A stretch of DNA of 9,448 nucleotides from Bacteroidales bacterium (lineage in GTDB: Bacteria; Bacteroidota; Bacteroidia; Bacteroidales; P3): contig JABUUQ010000004.1 in NCBI GenBank assembly GCA_021443125.1, positions 288,252 to 297,699 on the forward strand, written 5' to 3'. The position numbers were made by a program, and so were the translations under genes. Below, one piece after another: positions 6,965 through 9,448 of the stretch (its first letter is position 1; each line of letters opens with the position of its first letter). A model generated the notes under the pieces. It ran no database searches and was not told the origin of the DNA. It worked only from the letters and a program-made list of their open reading frames with translations.

Positions 6965-6972
6965 CAAAGATA
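6965..6972 (-). promoter_or_regulatory. Promoter -7 element for the GH97 gene
   Basis: On the minus strand TATCTTTG (6972-6965) matches TAnnTTTG exactly and is the same octamer as in the iorA promoter. It would start transcription near 6958, about 20 bases before the ATG at 6937. The -33 region is only T-rich (TTTT near 6995-6992), a weaker match than for iorA or guaB. The element overlaps the in-frame TTG at 6967, which argues against that codon as a translation start. Confidence 0.6.
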
Positions 6973-7007
6973 CTAAATAATTGTGATTTTGAAAATAAAG
7001 AATGAAA

Positions 7008-7112
7008 CTTGATTACAAATAATTAAAACGAAGGAAGAAAAAATTATTCCTTGCTTCTAATTTGCTGAAACTTGCTTTTAATTTTTTGGCTCTTGCACAC
7101 TTGATTTTCAAA
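7008..7112. repeat. Array 3 of 21-base phased repeats (CTTGC core) between divergent promoters
   Basis: Five units in 21-base register start at 7008, 7029, 7050, 7071 and 7092, with cores CTTGA, CGAAG, CTTGC, CTTGC and CTTGC. The spacers match those of array 1 in the same register although the cores differ. TAATTTGCTGAAAC (7058-7071) equals 2131-2144, AAAATTATTCC (7040-7050) equals 2155-2165, and TTTTAATTTTTT (7076-7087) equals 2170-2181. The spacer order differs from that in array 1. The array fills the space between the GH97 and guaB promoters, apart from about 35 bases on the GH97 side. Confidence 0.7.
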
Positions 7113-7118
7113 TTAAAT

Positions 7119-7149
7119 TTTGTTATATGATTTTTTTGCCGTAAATTTG
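7119..7149 (+). promoter_or_regulatory. Bacteroidota-type promoter of guaB
   Basis: A -33 TTTG (7119-7122) is followed after 19 bases by TAAATTTG (7142-7149), a full match to TAnnTTTG. Transcription would start near 7155, leaving a leader of about 20 bases before the ATG at 7174. The in-frame TTG at 7120 lies in the -33 element, so it cannot be in the transcript. I see no purine-repressor-like operator that I can name. Confidence 0.7.
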
Positions 7150-7173
7150 CACGAAAATATATACTTAAGAGAA

Positions 7174-8640
7174 ATGTTTTCATATAGCGACAAAATTATA
7201 GGAGAGGGTTTGACCTATGACGATGTGTTGTTGGTTCCAGCATATTCCGAAATTATCCCTCGCGAAGTTACGGTTGCAAGCCGTTTTTCAAGAAATATAG
7301 AAGTTAATATGCCAATTGTGGCTGCTGCTATGGACACTGTAACAGAGGCTCCTATGGCAATAGCTATGGCACAAGAAGGTGGTATTGGCGTTTTGCACAA
7401 AAATATGCCTATAGAAATGCAGGCAAATGAGGTTCTTAAAGTGAAAAGAAGCGAAAATGGTATGATAACCGACCCTTCTACTTTGGGAAAAGACAATGTT
7501 GTGAAGGATGCCCTAAGAATGATGCAAGAGTTTTCTATTGGTGGTATTCCTATTGTTGATGAGGCAAACAAACTTATAGGTATAGTAACAAACAGAGACC
7601 TTAGATTCGAAAAAGATGTTAATCGTCCTTTGGGAGAAATAATGACTAAGGAACTCGTTGTGGCACATCCTGGAATTACTTTTGAAGAAGCTGCCGATAT
7701 TTTGCAACAAAACAGAATTGAAAAGTTGCCTGTAGTTGATGATAGCAACAAATTGATAGGCCTTATTACATATAGAGACATAATCAAAGTGAAACAAAGA
7801 CCTATGGCTTGCAAAGATGCTATGGGAAGGTTGAGAGTTGCAGCAGGTATAGGCATTACAAACGATATGTATGACAGAGCAGATGCTTTGGTGGCAGCAG
7901 GTGTTGACGCTATGGTATTGGATACTGCCCATGGACACTCAAAAAATGTGATAACAAGCCTTAAAGAACTTAAACGCAGATATAAAAATGTTGATGTTGT
8001 TGTTGGAAATATCGCAACACCAGAAGCAGCTTTGGCCTTGGCAGAGGCAGGTGCAGATGCTATAAAGGTTGGTATAGGACCAGGCAGTATATGCACCACT
8101 CGTATTGTTGCAGGTATTGGTATGCCACAATTGACAGCAGTGCTTAGGGTTTGTGATGCTGTAAAAGATATGGATATTCCTGTTATTGCCGATGGAGGTA
8201 TAAGATATTCAGGAGATATTGTGAAAGCTTTGGCAGCGGGCGCCTCAACAATTATGGTGGGTTCTTTGTTGGCAGGTACGGAGGAAAGTCCTGGCGATAC
8301 AATAATACTTGAAGGAAGAAAATACAAGGCATACAGAGGTATGGGTTCTTTGGACGCTATGCAAAGCGGTAGCAAAGACAGATATTTCCAAGGAGATGAG
8401 AAAGATGTCAAAAAGTTGGTGCCAGAAGGTATTGTTGGCAGGGTTCCATACAAGGGCAGTGTAACAGAAGTAATCTATCAGCTTGCAGGAGGATTGAAAG
8501 CTGGTATGGGATATACTGGTTCAAAGAATTTGGAAATGCTTCGTCAGGCAAAATTTATCAAGATTACCAATGCTGGTTTCATTGAAGGCCACCCACACGA
8601 CATAACAATTACAAAAGAAGCACCTAATTACACAAGATAA
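7174..8640 (+). CDS. guaB: IMP dehydrogenase
   Basis: This cytoplasmic enzyme oxidises IMP to XMP with NAD+, the committed step of guanine nucleotide synthesis. From the ATG at 7174 it has 488 residues, the usual bacterial length, and the N-terminus IIGEGLTYDDVLLVPAYSE is the family consensus. A tandem CBS (Bateman) module interrupts the barrel at roughly residues 95-210 (IVTNRDLRF and LITYRDIIKV end its two halves). The catalytic loop GIGPGSICTTR places the nucleophile at Cys307. ADGGIRYSGD binds the IMP phosphate, YRGMGSLDAM follows, and the mobile-flap Arg403-Tyr404 is in DRYFQ. VPEGIVGRVPYKG and GYTGSKNLEMLR complete the signature. Every key residue is present. The longer in-frame TTG start at 7120 is rejected because it overlaps the promoter. 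The stop codon TAA shares its last base with the ATG of the next gene, so the two are coupled. Confidence 0.98.
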   Translation: MFSYSDKIIGEGLTYDDVLLVPAYSEIIPREVTVASRFSRNIEVNMPIVAAAMDTVTEAPMAIAMAQEGGIGVLHKNMPIEMQANEVLKVKRSENGMITDPSTLGKDNVVKDALRMMQEFSIGGIPIVDEANKLIGIVTNRDLRFEKDVNRPLGEIMTKELVVAHPGITFEEAADILQQNRIEKLPVVDDSNKLIGLITYRDIIKVKQRPMACKDAMGRLRVAAGIGITNDMYDRADALVAAGVDAMVLDTAHGHSKNVITSLKELKRRYKNVDVVVGNIATPEAALALAEAGADAIKVGIGPGSICTTRIVAGIGMPQLTAVLRVCDAVKDMDIPVIADGGIRYSGDIVKALAAGASTIMVGSLLAGTEESPGDTIILEGRKYKAYRGMGSLDAMQSGSKDRYFQGDEKDVKKLVPEGIVGRVPYKGSVTEVIYQLAGGLKAGMGYTGSKNLEMLRQAKFIKITNAGFIEGHPHDITITKEAPNYTR

Positions 8641-9448
8641 TGAAGAAAGTTGTAGTTTTAATGGTATTGTTTGTATCTTCTTTGTGTGTTTTCGCACAAA
8701 ATGATACGGATATTATTCTTGAAGTTGGCTCAGAGAAGGTAACAAAGGCAGAATTTATGAAGATGTATTACAGGAACAATCCCACAAATTCTGCAAACCT
8801 CAACAAACAAGATTTGGAAAGCTATTTAGATTTGTTTGTCAATTACAAACTGAAACTTCTTCAAGCCAAAGAAGAGGGGCTTGATACAACACAAGCATTT
8901 TGCGATGAAGTACAAAAGTACAGAAAGCAAATAGTGGAGCCTTATATCAATGATAGAACAATAACAGACTCTCTTATACAGGAAGCATACGACAGAGAAC
9001 TTGAATTTGTAAGAGCTTCTCATATCTTAATAACAATTCCGGCAAATGCTTCCCCAGAAGACACTCTTATTGCATACAAAAAAGCAATGATGGTGAGGGA
9101 AAAAGCTTTGAAAGGGGAGAATTTTGCAAAATTGGCAGCAGAATATTCCGACGACCCTTCAGCAAAAAATAGTGAAGAGAAGGGTCAGAAAATACAAGGC
9201 AATGGAGGAGATTTGGGCTACTTTACTTCCATGCTTATGATTTATCCTTTTGAGAGTGCTTGCTATGCAATGAAAAAAGGAGAGGTGTCTATGCCAGTAA
9301 GAACAAACTTCGGCTATCATATCATAAACCTTACAGACAGAATTGCTGCAGATTTCAAGACTGTAGACCTAAAACATGTTCTTATAAGTGCTGATAAACA
9401 CAGCGAAGAGGAAGCAGAACGCCTTATCAATGAGGCTCGTGCAAATGT
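8640..9448 (+). CDS. SurA/PpiC-type periplasmic peptidyl-prolyl isomerase (partial)
   Basis: This is a periplasmic chaperone and parvulin-type prolyl isomerase, likely aiding outer-membrane protein folding. The window holds 269 codons; the 3' end is cut off by the right edge. MKKVVVLMVLFVSSLCVFA is a signal peptide with probable cleavage before QNDTD. Residues 21-120 form a SurA-like helical N-domain (VTKAEFMKMYYRNNP; LDLFVNYKLKLLQAKEEGL). A first parvulin domain runs about 122-233, with RASHILITI (125-133), FAKLAAEYSDDPSAK (162-176), NGGDLGYFTSML and NFGYHIINLTDR. A second parvulin domain begins at VDLKHVLISADKHSEEEAE (242-260). The ATG at 8640 overlaps the guaB stop by one base (TAATG), and there is no separate ribosome-binding site, so translation is probably coupled to guaB. 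I recall guaB followed by such isomerase genes in Bacteroides genomes. Catalytic versus purely chaperone function cannot be judged here. Confidence 0.9.
   Translation, partial: MKKVVVLMVLFVSSLCVFAQNDTDIILEVGSEKVTKAEFMKMYYRNNPTNSANLNKQDLESYLDLFVNYKLKLLQAKEEGLDTTQAFCDEVQKYRKQIVEPYINDRTITDSLIQEAYDRELEFVRASHILITIPANASPEDTLIAYKKAMMVREKALKGENFAKLAAEYSDDPSAKNSEEKGQKIQGNGGDLGYFTSMLMIYPFESACYAMKKGEVSMPVRTNFGYHIINLTDRIAADFKTVDLKHVLISADKHSEEEAERLINEARAN

Noticed and set aside
6938..6967. Ten-codon N-terminal extension of the GH97 gene from a TTG at 6967
   Set aside because: The TTG is inside the TATCTTTG promoter element, and the ATG at 6937 begins a standard signal peptide.
2081..7112. CRISPR array as an explanation of the regularly spaced repeats
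   Set aside because: Units are only 21 bases with 5-base cores, spacers recur between loci instead of being unique, and no cas genes are present.
7120..7173. Eighteen-codon N-terminal extension of guaB from a TTG at 7120
   Set aside because: It spans the -33 and -7 promoter elements, and the ATG at 7174 gives the normal 488-residue enzyme.
7215..8453. Open frame of 412 codons on the minus strand opposite guaB
   Set aside because: It lies wholly inside guaB, whose catalytic motifs are intact. The translation is rich in Ser, Ile, Pro and Ala with no recognisable domain, as expected from the antisense of a biased coding sequence.

Overview
The window looks like a chromosomal segment of an AT-rich member of the Bacteroidota, most likely order Bacteroidales. 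Three things point there. Promoters match the TTTG...TAnnTTTG type used by that phylum. Most genes lack a clear Shine-Dalgarno site. The gene content is typical: a SusB-type GH97 glycosidase, an IorA that ends before the usual ferredoxin domain, and guaB followed directly by a SurA-like isomerase. The assignment is inferred from these features; no rRNA or tRNA gene is present.

Layout. The left three quarters is transcribed leftward (minus strand). Reading in the direction of transcription: a SusB-type GH97 glycosidase (6937 to 4931); a three-gene ABC importer of the BtuCDF/FecBCDE class, with permease (4892 to 3876), ATPase (3867 to 3103) and lipoprotein binding protein (3106 to 2192); then, after its own promoter, iorA (1977 to 355) and the start of iorB (333, running off the left edge). 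The right quarter is transcribed rightward: guaB (7174 to 8640), overlapping by one base a SurA/PpiC-type peptidyl-prolyl isomerase gene (8640, running off the right edge). The GH97 and guaB genes are divergent and share a 236-base promoter region. No gene-free stretch exceeds 300 bases.

Functions. iorAB encodes indolepyruvate:ferredoxin oxidoreductase, for fermentative oxidation of aryl-pyruvates to aryl-acetyl-CoA. The ABC genes form a compact importer for a corrinoid or an iron chelate. The GH97 enzyme is a secreted or periplasmic alpha-glycosidase with no SusC/SusD genes beside it. guaB is the committed step of guanine nucleotide synthesis, and the isomerase acts on outer-membrane proteins in the periplasm.

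The most unusual feature is a family of short repeats in strict 21-base register, present in all three larger intergenic regions (2081-2185, 4858-4925, 7008-7112). Each unit is a 5-base GC-containing core plus a 16-base AT-rich spacer. Within an array the core is nearly uniform (CGCCG in two arrays, CTTGC in the third), while spacers with the same sequence and register recur between arrays carrying different cores. One array runs into the 5' end of the ABC permease gene, where it would encode a Lys/Arg-rich heptad extension and where no ATG start is available. Pairs of units can fold into long hairpins followed by T-tracts on the minus strand.
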